From JAHJGG01 sp041658785 (lineage in GTDB: Bacteria > Patescibacteriota > Patescibacteriia > Magasanikbacterales > UBA922): a stretch of DNA of 25,063 bases. The position numbers and the translations under genes are program-made. Positions 5,473 to 11,415 of the stretch are shown here, in pieces (within the stretch, counting starts at the first letter, position 1; each line of letters begins with the position of its first letter). Under the pieces are notes generated by a model. It was not told the DNA's origin. It saw only the letters and a program-made list of their open reading frames with translations, and did not search any database. The DNA lies in NCBI GenBank assembly GCA_041658785.1, contig JBAZZL010000016.1, positions 1-25,063 of the forward strand, given 5' to 3'.

Positions 5473-6327
5473 CTACTTAACAACAATAACCTTAGCTACC
5501 TTTATCACCTTGCCTCTCATCAAATACCCCGCCTCCACCTCTCTCACCACCGCATGCTCCGGCAAATCGGACTCCTCTTCTCCCACCGCTTCATGCAGTT
5601 CCGGATTAAACTTCTCGCCAACGGTTTTGATCTCCTCCACGCCGTGACTCTTCAAAACTCCCTCAAACTGTTTCATAATAAATTCAATCCCTTTTACCCA
5701 GCTATCACTTTCCTCTTTCCCCTTTCCTCTTTCCTCTGAAAAGGCTTTTTTAAAATTACCATACACCGGAATAAATTCTTCCAAAATCTGCCGTTCGCTG
5801 TATAGCGCCCATTCTCCCCGCTGTTTCGCGATCTCTTTTTGCAAGTTATCATAATCCGCCCGCGCCCGCGCCCAAGCGGCTTTCAGCTGTTCACACGATC
5901 CGCATTTCTCTTTTAAAGACATCAGGTCAACAGTCTTTCTCATCAAAGAACATAAATCAGTCCGGTTCATCACTTGTTCCCATGTTTCCCAACTATATTC
6001 CAATACCTCCTCATTCTGTTTTATCTCCGGCCTTCCTTTTACATAAACACGGAATTGAAAGCTGATAAAATGTTTATTTTTTTTATAATCTTTTGGTTCA
6101 ACCATTTCCGTGGTGCCCACCAGTTCGGCGAAACCGGCCTCTATCCCGGTTTCTTCCCAAAGCTCGCGCAAGGCCGCTTTTTCCAATAGCTCATTTCGTT
6201 CCACATGCCCGCCGGGGATCCCCCATCCATTTCCCCATTGTGGCATTTTTATCAATAAAATTTCTCCCTTTTCATTTTCAACAAACACCCCGGTAACGAC
6301 TGAAATTTCCTTTTCTTCTTTTGCCAT
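5473..6327 (-). CDS. grpE: NUDIX hydrolase-GrpE fusion protein
   Basis: A single 284-aa frame joins two families. Residues about 7-130 are a NUDIX domain with an intact Nudix box G40-x5-E46-x7-R54-E55-L-x-E58-E59-x-G61-I62 and the strand IPGGHVERNE, so hydrolysis of a nucleoside diphosphate derivative is chemically possible. Residues about 138-284 are GrpE: a long helix (EQLKAAWARARADYDNLQKEIA), the four-helix region, FNPELHEAV at 240-248 and EVEAGYLMRGKVIKVAKV at 264-281, which forms the beta wing that opens the DnaK nucleotide cleft. GrpE normally has a disordered N-terminal tail in place of the NUDIX part. The ATG at 6327 is used; it is 11 nt after the hrcA stop, so the two are cotranscribed. 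No frameshift is needed to explain the fusion. Confidence 0.92.
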   Translation of the reverse strand: MAKEEKEISVVTGVFVENEKGEILLIKMPQWGNGWGIPGGHVERNELLEKAALRELWEETGIEAGFAELVGTTEMVEPKDYKKNKHFISFQFRVYVKGRPEIKQNEEVLEYSWETWEQVMNRTDLCSLMRKTVDLMSLKEKCGSCEQLKAAWARARADYDNLQKEIAKQRGEWALYSERQILEEFIPVYGNFKKAFSEERGKGKEESDSWVKGIEFIMKQFEGVLKSHGVEEIKTVGEKFNPELHEAVGEEESDLPEHAVVREVEAGYLMRGKVIKVAKVIVVK

Positions 6328-6338
6328 AATAAACAAAA

Positions 6339-7019
6339 TTAAACAACTGTCTGCAGATAATTTAATAGTCCACTTCCTCTGCCGTAATCCATCCTCATCG
6401 GCCCCAACATGGCGAACAAATCATTTTTATTCAACCGCGTCCCGATCAAACTGCACGCGTCGCCCAGCGGATTATCACGCCCCACCAAGACGCGCGGATT
6501 ATCCGAATCAATCGCTGCGTACAAATCATCCATCCGCTCCTCGCACTGGTCAAAAATCGCGGAAATCCGCACCGTGCGCGCGTAATCGCGAAACTCCGGC
6601 TGAGAAAACAGATTGGAAATGCCGGTATAATACACGGTTTTCTCGTTAAAAGCAACAATAACCGCGTTCCCGCTCTCTCCGGCAAACAGCCGCGCGATCG
6701 CTTTCGCTTTTTCCGTAAAATCCTTGGCATGGCGGATGACTAAAACAATTTTCTTTGTCAAAACTTCAGCCGGTTCCTCCACTTTCATCAGATTGGCCAC
6801 ATAATATCTATACCCCGCCTCGGTTGGCACCCGGCCCGCGGATGTGTGCGGATGCGTAAGAAAACCCGCCTCTTCCAAATCCCGCATCTCGTTTCTCACC
6901 GTAGCCGCGCTCACCTCCAGCTCGCTCGTCTCAATCAAAAACTCCGACCCCACCGGCAGGGCGGTTTGAATGTGGTTTTCAATGATGAGTTTAAGGAGAG
7001 TTTGTTTGCGTTGATCCAT
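6339..7019 (-). CDS. hrcA: Heat-inducible transcription repressor HrcA (short form)
   Basis: Repressor that binds CIRCE operators and needs GroEL-type folding help in well-studied bacteria. 226 aa, against about 340 in Firmicutes HrcA. Residues 1-75 are the winged helix-turn-helix with PVGSEFLIE, VSAATVRNEMRDLEEAGFL and the wing THPHTSAGRVPTEAGYRYYV, all strongly HrcA-like. The rest is a reduced GAF-like domain ending in PMRMDYGRGSGLLNYLQ, which matches the usual HrcA C-terminus, so the missing length is internal (the dimerisation insert) rather than a truncation. It is first in an operon with NUDIX-grpE and lies behind a promoter overlapped by CIRCE, which indicates autoregulation. Its start codon abuts a perfect 34-bp inverted repeat in the leader. 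Confidence 0.95.
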   Translation of the reverse strand: MDQRKQTLLKLIIENHIQTALPVGSEFLIETSELEVSAATVRNEMRDLEEAGFLTHPHTSAGRVPTEAGYRYYVANLMKVEEPAEVLTKKIVLVIRHAKDFTEKAKAIARLFAGESGNAVIVAFNEKTVYYTGISNLFSQPEFRDYARTVRISAIFDQCEERMDDLYAAIDSDNPRVLVGRDNPLGDACSLIGTRLNKNDLFAMLGPMRMDYGRGSGLLNYLQTVV

Positions 7020-7101
7020 ACTTACGGATAACGGATAATCCTGATTTACGGATATTGCGGCACTGTCATCCGTAAATCAGGATTATCCGTTATCCGTAAG
7101 T
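7020..7101. repeat. Perfect 34-bp inverted repeat in the hrcA leader
   Basis: Arms 7020-7053 and 7068-7101 are exact reverse complements, separated by a 14-nt loop, and are built from TTACGGATAA-like words. The inner edge begins directly at the hrcA start codon; the outer edge touches the CIRCE operator at 7101. In the mRNA it would form a very stable hairpin covering the ribosome-binding region of hrcA. Confidence 0.95.
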
Positions 7102-7127
7102 TAGCACTCTGGCCACTTGAGTGATAA
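7101..7127 (-). promoter_or_regulatory. CIRCE operator (HrcA binding site)
   Basis: TTAGCACTC-N9-GAGTGATAA, eight of nine positions complementary and one base off the published consensus half GAGTGCTAA. It overlaps the -10 box and the start site of the hrcA promoter, as expected for repression. Confidence 0.93.
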
Positions 7128-7154
7128 TATAACATGCCAAAAATAAGCTGTCAA
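7126..7154 (-). promoter_or_regulatory. Sigma70-type promoter of hrcA-grpE
   Basis: Minus strand TTGACA (7149-7154), exactly 17 nt, TATATT (7126-7131). The CIRCE inverted repeat starts within the -10 box. Confidence 0.88.
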
Positions 7155-7192
7155 GAGTTATCCACCTGCCAATCTTAACGCTAAATTTAAAT

Positions 7193-7220
7193 AAAAAAAC
7201 CTTGTCTTAAACGACAAGGC
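7193..7220 (-). terminator. Intrinsic terminator after the SPFH gene
   Basis: Perfect 7-bp stem CCTTGTC/GACAAGG with a 6-nt loop (7200-7219), followed on the minus strand by seven T. It separates the SPFH transcript from the hrcA promoter. Confidence 0.85.
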
Positions 7221-7291
7221 GGTTCAATTCTCATTATACAACAACAATAAGACAATTTGACAATGTAACAATGCAACAATCTTTTCACCAC

Positions 7292-7897
7292 TCACTTCTT
7301 CCCATTCTCCTCCGCCACCCTAGAATAATCCTTAATATCCCCTATTTCAGAAAGCAAAACATTTTCTACATAAATCCCGCGAGAATAGAAAATACGCTCT
7401 AATTCATTTTTTAATTCAGTTTCCACGGCATCGCGCTTTGGGCCGATAAGATCCGCGTAGTTGAAACGGCTTGCCACCATGCGGATGCGGGAGCGGACGG
7501 TCGGGCGGATTATTTTCGCCACAAAATCCTCGCCAATCGTTTGCCAGATGGCGGGAATCTGATGCACGTCCAAACGCAACAAAATCGTGCCCTCAACGCC
7601 GATTCTCCGGCTGTCTTCGGTAACCGCCGCGATCGGAATATCGCCCATGGCTTTTTCATTGCCCGGATCAAATTCTCGCGTAATGCTGTATTCCAAGGTC
7701 TGGGTATTAAACAGTTTCGCTTTTTGCCAAAACGGAATCTTAAAATGCAAACCCGGCGTCAACACTTTCTTCAACACTCCCCGGCCCAAATCATAAACAC
7801 ACGCCACATACCCGGGCGGAACGTAAATAAAAAAACCCTTCAGCACGTCCTCCATGACGAATGAGTACATTAGTTTGTCGAGGGATTCTGATGACAT
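7292..7897 (-). CDS. SPFH/band 7 (prohibitin-like) domain protein
   Basis: 201 aa. The body is an SPFH domain: FFIYVPPGYVACVYDLGRGV, then LTPGLHFKIPFWQKAKLFNTQTLEYSI, typical of the prohibitin/stomatin beta-strand core, and a helical C-terminal part (RDAVETELKNELERIFYSRGIYVENVLLSEIG), where these proteins usually say that the terminal domain is made by proteolysis-linked or slow isoforms. It is shorter than most prohibitins (about 270-300 aa) because the long coiled-coil tail is missing. The N-terminus is not a clear membrane anchor (MSSESLDKLMYSFVMEDVLKGF), so membrane attachment is uncertain. A role in membrane microdomains or protease control is known for the family and only inferred here. 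It ends before a terminator and is transcribed apart from hrcA. Confidence 0.85.
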   Translation of the reverse strand: MSSESLDKLMYSFVMEDVLKGFFIYVPPGYVACVYDLGRGVLKKVLTPGLHFKIPFWQKAKLFNTQTLEYSITREFDPGNEKAMGDIPIAAVTEDSRRIGVEGTILLRLDVHQIPAIWQTIGEDFVAKIIRPTVRSRIRMVASRFNYADLIGPKRDAVETELKNELERIFYSRGIYVENVLLSEIGDIKDYSRVAEENGKK

Positions 7898-7919
7898 AAT
7901 TTGCCTATTAAAATTATTA

Positions 7920-8027
7920 AATTCACCTAATTTCTAATTCACCTAATAAAATGCCAAATGTAAAATTAAAAATTAGACATTGGAAATTTTATTAGGTGAA
8001 TTAGGTGAATTGTAATTTAGGTGAATT
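7920..8027. repeat. TTCACCTAA-word hairpin element, copy 2 (inverted)
   Basis: Arms 7920-7952 and 7985-8027. It is the inverse of the element at 5349-5457: both arms are identical to that copy (33/33 and 43/43), while the 32-nt loop has diverged. It fills the gap between the YidC-like and SPFH genes. Confidence 0.9.
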
Positions 8028-8080
8028 AAAAACTTATTACAAAATTTAACCTTCCACAAAATAAATGCCTTTTATCCAAA

Positions 8081-8782
8081 TCAATGAATCGTCTTCTTTG
8101 GTCTAAAAAACACTCTTATAAACCGACCCACTATAACAGAAAAAAGCATGGTTGTCAAGATGAATAAAGACTTTACTAACGGCAACCACCAGAGGGCAAA
8201 AAATACGGCGGTTGGAAAAAGTAAAAAGAAAATTAAATCTGCCTTAATTAATCCTATTTTTCGCCTCGTGCCTAGATAAATTTCTATCAATAGCCAAAGT
8301 CCGACAATACCTGGACCAATTATATCATGCCTAGACCCCAAATCAAAGCCATAAAATACGGTATTTATTACTCCGGGAAAATCTACTGACTGATAAAGAA
8401 TCTTCGCCATTTTCTCTCCAGTAATCCCGCGCAAAAATACCTGGTACAACAGAATTAAAACTAGCGCCTGAATGCCCAAAACTATCGCCTTGGCCCAAGG
8501 ACTCACTTTTCTGGTTTTTAGAATCTTCCTCACTTCTTCTTTCATCAGCACCGGATCCCTTTCATACCCTTTTTCTACTCGCTTCACTTCATCATACAAA
8601 ACCACGTTTTTGGCCTTATTGCGCTCGTCTACAATGGTAAAAGGCAGAAGTATTATTCGCAAAGTGATAGTCAGATAAACTATTGCCCATCCTAAATTTT
8701 GCCCGGCAATGCCATTGTATAGCCAAATCAAAAAATTGAAGAGGGGTTGGTATAAGAAGTCATGCCAAATTAATGCGAGCAT
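8081..8782 (-). CDS. YidC/Oxa1-family membrane insertase-like protein
   Basis: 233 aa integral membrane protein. The first 50 residues carry the Oxa1/YidC signature layout: FLYQPLFNFLIWLYNG, then LGWAIVYLTITLRIILLPFTI. A cytoplasmic charged helical loop follows (DERNKAKNVVLYDEVKRVEKGYERDPVLMKEEVRKILK), corresponding to the coiled hairpin of YidC; then more spans near residues 98-118, 156-170 and 181-220, ending in a basic tail (RVFFRPKKTIH) suited to ribosome contact. The conserved hydrophilic-groove arginine could be R42 (TLRIILLP). It differs from canonical YidC in the later spans, so it may be a paralogue. The promoter 10 nt upstream implies a nearly leaderless mRNA. Confidence 0.8.
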   Translation of the reverse strand: MLALIWHDFLYQPLFNFLIWLYNGIAGQNLGWAIVYLTITLRIILLPFTIVDERNKAKNVVLYDEVKRVEKGYERDPVLMKEEVRKILKTRKVSPWAKAIVLGIQALVLILLYQVFLRGITGEKMAKILYQSVDFPGVINTVFYGFDLGSRHDIIGPGIVGLWLLIEIYLGTRRKIGLIKADLIFFLLFPTAVFFALWWLPLVKSLFILTTMLFSVIVGRFIRVFFRPKKTIH

Positions 8783-8791
8783 AGTGGTTTA

Positions 8792-8820
8792 AGTATAGCA
8801 AAATATACTCAAAATAGCAA
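8792..8820 (-). promoter_or_regulatory. Extended -10 promoter of the YidC-like gene
   Basis: Minus strand TTGCTA (8815-8820), 17 nt, TGCTATACT with TATACT at 8792-8797. The expected start at about 8785 is only about 3 nt before the ATG at 8782, so the transcript would be essentially leaderless. Confidence 0.65.
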
Positions 8821-8881
8821 TTGATTATCCACCAGCCAAATATTGACAATATAATAGTTTTGATGTCAAACTATGTTCTTC

Positions 8882-9000
8882 GGGGCCATAGCTCAATGGT
8901 AGAGCATCTGTCTAGTCTGTGCTGGTTGGCGCCAGCCAGCATGACTTCGCTTAAAGCGAAAAGACGGAAGATTTTGAGGGTTCAACTCCCTCTGGCTCCA
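8882..9000 (+). tRNA. tRNA-like gene with expanded anticodon arm (Ala-type acceptor)
   Basis: Acceptor GGGGCCA/TGGCTCC (8882-8888 / 8993-8999) with a G3-U70 wobble, the hallmark recognised by alanyl-tRNA synthetase; D-arm GCTC-AATGGTA-GAGC; T-arm GAGGG-TTCAACT-CCCTC. The anticodon stem TCTGT/ACGGA (8907-8911 / 8964-8968) closes a loop of 52 nt where 7 are normal. Inside it are two hairpins: TGCTGG...CCAGCA (8920-8941) and TTCGCTT/AAGCGAA (8946-8960). An alternative 5-bp stem GCTGG/CCAGC (8921-8936) exposes TTGGCG, i.e. U33-like T followed by GGC, an Ala anticodon. CCA is not encoded. It may be a functional Ala tRNA with an elaborated arm, an intron-bearing gene, or a pseudogene. Confidence 0.6.
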
Positions 9001-9002
9001 TC

Positions 9003-9020
9003 CCTCTTCACAAGAAGAGG
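9003..9020. repeat. Small perfect hairpin between the two tRNA-like sequences
   Basis: CCTCTTC-ACAA-GAAGAGG, 7 bp, followed by A6 on plus. It sits 2 nt after the end of the Ala-type tRNA-like sequence and may guide 3' processing. Confidence 0.6.
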
Positions 9021-9025
9021 AAAAA

Positions 9026-9127
9026 ATCGGAAGTTTCCCGCGGTTTGTGCCAGGGTTTGGGAGAAATGGGCTCATAACCCATCTCTGAGGGTTCAATTCC
9101 TTAACTCAAACCAGGGAAACTTCCGAT
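9026..9127 (+). tRNA. tRNA-like sequence (anticodon CAT) lacking a normal D-arm, inside a 14-bp stem
   Basis: The core (about 9054-9113) has an anticodon arm ATGGG-CTCATAA-CCCAT, with the GGG/CCC pairs typical of initiator tRNA, a T-arm TGAGG-GTTCAATT-CCTTA, an acceptor-like GGTTTGGG/CTCAAACC and CCA at 9111-9113. Only GAGAA separates acceptor from anticodon stem, so no D-arm fits. An alternative acceptor at 9042-9047 leaves room for a 3-bp CCA/TGG D-arm. Perfect 14-bp arms (9026-9039 / 9114-9127) enclose the core, as processing stems do. A degenerate initiator tRNA or tRNA-derived regulatory RNA are both possible. Confidence 0.45.
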
Positions 9128-9132
9128 CAGAT

Positions 9133-9181
9133 GTGCCGCCCGCCAATCCTAAATAAGAAGCAGGATCAGCGCGGGCGGCAC
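9133..9181. repeat. GC-rich hairpin after the tRNA-like sequences
   Basis: GTGCCGCCCGC (9133-9143) pairs with GCGGGCGGCAC (9171-9181), and inside it ATCCT/AGGAT pair (9146-9150 / 9162-9166). No T-run follows directly, so it is more likely a processing or stability structure than a terminator. Confidence 0.7.
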
Positions 9182-9237
9182 CTTCCCAAACACTAACAAA
9201 AAATTTGCGCTTTGAGGTTTTTTATTTTTAAAAAATA

Positions 9238-9266
9238 TTGACAATTGAATAAAAAAACATTATAAT
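9238..9266 (+). promoter_or_regulatory. Consensus sigma70 promoter of the tRNA-Glu/tRNA-Met unit
   Basis: TTGACA (9238-9243), 17-nt spacer, TATAAT (9261-9266): a perfect match to consensus, fitting strong stable-RNA expression. Confidence 0.92.
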
Positions 9267-9285
9267 CCTGTTGTTTTATGCTGCT

Positions 9286-9354
9286 AGCATGGCGCAATTT
9301 GGACAATTCGTAATGAATTATGTTATTTGCATCATGCATTATGAAATAAGATAA
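9286..9354 (+). repeat. tRNA leader repeat, copy 1
   Basis: Begins AGCATGGCGCAATTTGGACA and ends directly at tRNA-Glu. Copy 2 (9451-9514) ends directly at the next tRNA. Both contain ATTCGTWATG and GCATCATGCAT words. Confidence 0.8.
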
Positions 9355-9429
9355 GCCGCCATCGTCTAATGGTTAGGACGCCAGGTTCTCATCCTGGTAA
9401 TCGGGGTTCGATTCCCCGTGGCGGTACCA
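9355..9429 (+). tRNA. tRNA-Glu (CTC)
   Basis: Cloverleaf GCCGCCA/TGGCGGT acceptor (1-72 is G-U), D-arm with GGTTAGGA, anticodon arm CCAGG-TTCTCAT-CCTGG with CTC at 9378-9380, T-arm CGGGG-TTCGATT-CCCCG, discriminator A and encoded CCA (9427-9429). Reads GAG codons. Confidence 0.95.
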
Positions 9430-9450
9430 AACATGATGCATGATGCACAC

Positions 9451-9514
9451 AGCATGACTCAATTGGGACAATTCGTTATGCATCATGCTATGCGCATCAT
9501 GCATCGTGGATAAG
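9451..9514 (+). repeat. tRNA leader repeat, copy 2
   Basis: Begins AGCATGACTCAATTGGGACA and ends directly at the CAT tRNA. Together with CATGATGCATGATGC at 9432-9446 it can fold back on its own GCATCATGC words, so the spacer between the two tRNAs forms a hairpin. Confidence 0.8.
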
Positions 9515-9588
9515 GTCAGGGTAGCTCAGTTGGTGAGAGCGTAGGATTCATAACCCTAAGGTCGGGAGTTCGATTCTCCCCCCTGACA
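9515..9588 (+). tRNA. tRNA with CAT anticodon (Met, or Ile2)
   Basis: Acceptor GTCAGGG/CCCTGAC is fully paired; D-arm GCTC...GAGC; anticodon arm TAGGA-TTCATAA-CCCTA with CAT at 9549-9551 and an A-C mismatch at the loop-closing pair; T-arm GGGAG-TTCGATT-CTCCC; discriminator A; no encoded CCA. The paired 1-72 position and lack of three G-C pairs in the anticodon stem argue against the initiator; elongator Met and lysidine-modified Ile2 cannot be told apart by eye. Confidence 0.93.
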
Positions 9589-9592
9589 CAAT

Positions 9593-9623
9593 AAAAACTA
9601 GCGCTTTGTGCTAGTTTTTATTT
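9593..9623. terminator. Bidirectional terminator between tRNAs and the PBP gene
   Basis: 10-bp stem AAAAACTAGC/GCTAGTTTTT with a 7-nt loop, T-rich on both strands. It ends the plus-strand tRNA unit 4 nt after the CAT tRNA and the minus-strand PBP transcript just after its stop at 9634. Confidence 0.85.
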
Positions 9624-9633
9624 CCTATTTCCT

Positions 9634-11406
9634 TCATCGCCCGGGAGGAACCTGATAATACTGCAGAATAAACTTGGCAATATCGCCAAATACGGGCGCG
9701 GCGGTGCTTTCGGCGTAAGCTCGTCTAGGTTTTTCATATTTTACAACCATCACGAACTTGGGGGCATCCGCTGGCCCGAAACCAACCAATGTATGATTGG
9801 TCTCGCTGATATACCCGCCAGGTCCGGGTATCTGCGCTGTGCCTGTTTTTGCCGCCACAAAATATCCTGGAACGCCTGCTCGTTTGGCATGCCCGCGATC
9901 CACTACATTGACCAGCATTGCCGAAAGCAAACTGGCGGCGCGCTTTTCTAAAACCTGCCTAACAATCACCGGCCGGCGCCGATCTATCCTTCCGTCATCA
10001 TATTTTACTTCCTGAACAATATAAGGCTTCATCAATAATCCGCCATTAGCAATAGCTGAATAAGCCGCAGCCAATTGCAAAGGAGTAGCTGTTATCCCCT
10101 GTCCAAACGAAGCTGTGGCGGCGTAACAATCAATGGCCTCTTTTTTGTTGATAGAAAGAGATTCTGCTGTGCCGCCAACTTCGGTGTTTAGTTCTATACC
10201 TGTTCTTAGCCCAAAACCAAAACGTTCCACATATTCCCTAAGCTTTGTCTTGCCAAGCTTCTCTGCCACAAATACCATGCCAGTATTGATAGAATTTTCC
10301 AAAACTCCCGCCATTGTCTGGTCCTGATAAACTTTTTCCGCGGCATTTTTGATTGGTTTGGAACACAGCCCCTCGCGAAAACCCTTGTCATAAAAAATTG
10401 TTTCCGGAGCAACCGCGTTCTCATTGAGAGCGCCTGCCATCACAACCGGCTTGAATACTGAACCAGGCTCGTAAGAAACAAATACTGTATTATTGTTATA
10501 TACTTCAATTGAAGAAACTTTATTATAATAATTTGGATCAAAATCCGGCAAGCTGCACATCGCATAAATCGCCCCGGTAGCAGGATCCATAATGACAAGA
10601 GAAGCGCTCGAAGCTCCATATTCCTCAAGTCCGATCCGCAAGCGCTCGCAAGCATAATATTGAATCGTGCGATCAATAGTAAGATGCAGATCAGCGCCGT
10701 TTGTCGCTGGATCAAACGAACGGCCAGCGAGCGGTATCCAAAATCCGGACGCGCTTTTTGCGCCGGAAAAAAAACCTCCGCTGCCAGCCAACTCCTTCTC
10801 CCAATACCCTTCTATGCCATAACTGCCGATATCCTGCCCATCTTCGGTCTTTCCGACAAAACCGATTATATTTGCCGCCAAATTCCCTTCCGGATAATAA
10901 CGGTACGGCTTGCGCAAAAAATAGATACCTGGCAAATCCAACTCTTCAATTTTTTCCATAACATCCTTATCAACTTTTTGTTCAATCGGCTCATAAGGAT
11001 CATCGCGTTTATTAATTTTTGCAAAAATCTCAAGTTTCTTTTCTTCATTATATGAAAAAATTTCCGCCAGCTTTTCTGTTACCTCCAGCGCCGCAGCATC
11101 ATCAATGTCGCGAGTGTCTGCATAAAGTAAAAAATAATCCCGATTTATTGCCAGCGGATATTCTTCTCCAGCGCGCGAGCCCTGAATAAAAACTTCTCCC
11201 CGCACCGGAAAGAGCTGTGAATAAACATCATGCGAGCCCGCGGCAAGCGCTGTATAAAAATCATGCTGGAAAATCATTAATATAGACAATCTAAAAATCA
11301 CCAGACCCGCCACAATACTAACAATGATTGCGGCGGCGCGAAGACGCGGATCAGCGCCGGCGGACCTGCGCATAATTGTGTTTTGTGAACGATAGCGGTA
11401 AACCAT
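9634..11406 (-). CDS. Class B penicillin-binding protein (FtsI/PBP2-type transpeptidase)
   Basis: Cross-links peptidoglycan stem peptides on the outer face of the membrane. 590 aa: short basic cytoplasmic start, one membrane anchor at about residues 23-46, the PBP dimer/pedestal domain (about 60-230, with the family RG of FPVRGEVF), then the transpeptidase domain with all three motifs: S316-V-F-K319 (nucleophile serine), S372-I-N374 and K520-T-G522. No PASTA domains follow. It may be the divisome FtsI (septal) or an elongation PBP2; FtsI-like length and the SVFK/KTGTAQ wording favour FtsI. It begins 9 nt after the PilT stop and shares its transcript. It ends at a bidirectional terminator. Confidence 0.93.
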   Translation of the reverse strand: MVYRYRSQNTIMRRSAGADPRLRAAAIIVSIVAGLVIFRLSILMIFQHDFYTALAAGSHDVYSQLFPVRGEVFIQGSRAGEEYPLAINRDYFLLYADTRDIDDAAALEVTEKLAEIFSYNEEKKLEIFAKINKRDDPYEPIEQKVDKDVMEKIEELDLPGIYFLRKPYRYYPEGNLAANIIGFVGKTEDGQDIGSYGIEGYWEKELAGSGGFFSGAKSASGFWIPLAGRSFDPATNGADLHLTIDRTIQYYACERLRIGLEEYGASSASLVIMDPATGAIYAMCSLPDFDPNYYNKVSSIEVYNNNTVFVSYEPGSVFKPVVMAGALNENAVAPETIFYDKGFREGLCSKPIKNAAEKVYQDQTMAGVLENSINTGMVFVAEKLGKTKLREYVERFGFGLRTGIELNTEVGGTAESLSINKKEAIDCYAATASFGQGITATPLQLAAAYSAIANGGLLMKPYIVQEVKYDDGRIDRRRPVIVRQVLEKRAASLLSAMLVNVVDRGHAKRAGVPGYFVAAKTGTAQIPGPGGYISETNHTLVGFGPADAPKFVMVVKYEKPRRAYAESTAAPVFGDIAKFILQYYQVPPGR

Positions 11407-11415
11407 AGCTGGTCA

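Noticed and set aside
8843..8855. TTGACAATATAAT as a promoter for the tRNA-like gene
   Set aside because: -35-like and -10-like boxes overlap, with no spacer; no -10 lies 16-18 nt after TTGACA.
8882..9127. Possible tmRNA
   Set aside because: The T-loop TTCAACT is tmRNA-like, but a full canonical D-arm is present and there is no tag reading frame or pseudoknot region.
8821..9156. 111-aa plus-strand open frame across the tRNA-like region
   Set aside because: It runs through the acceptor, D- and T-arms of the Ala-type tRNA-like sequence and the hairpins; no start signal; non-coding explanation is better.
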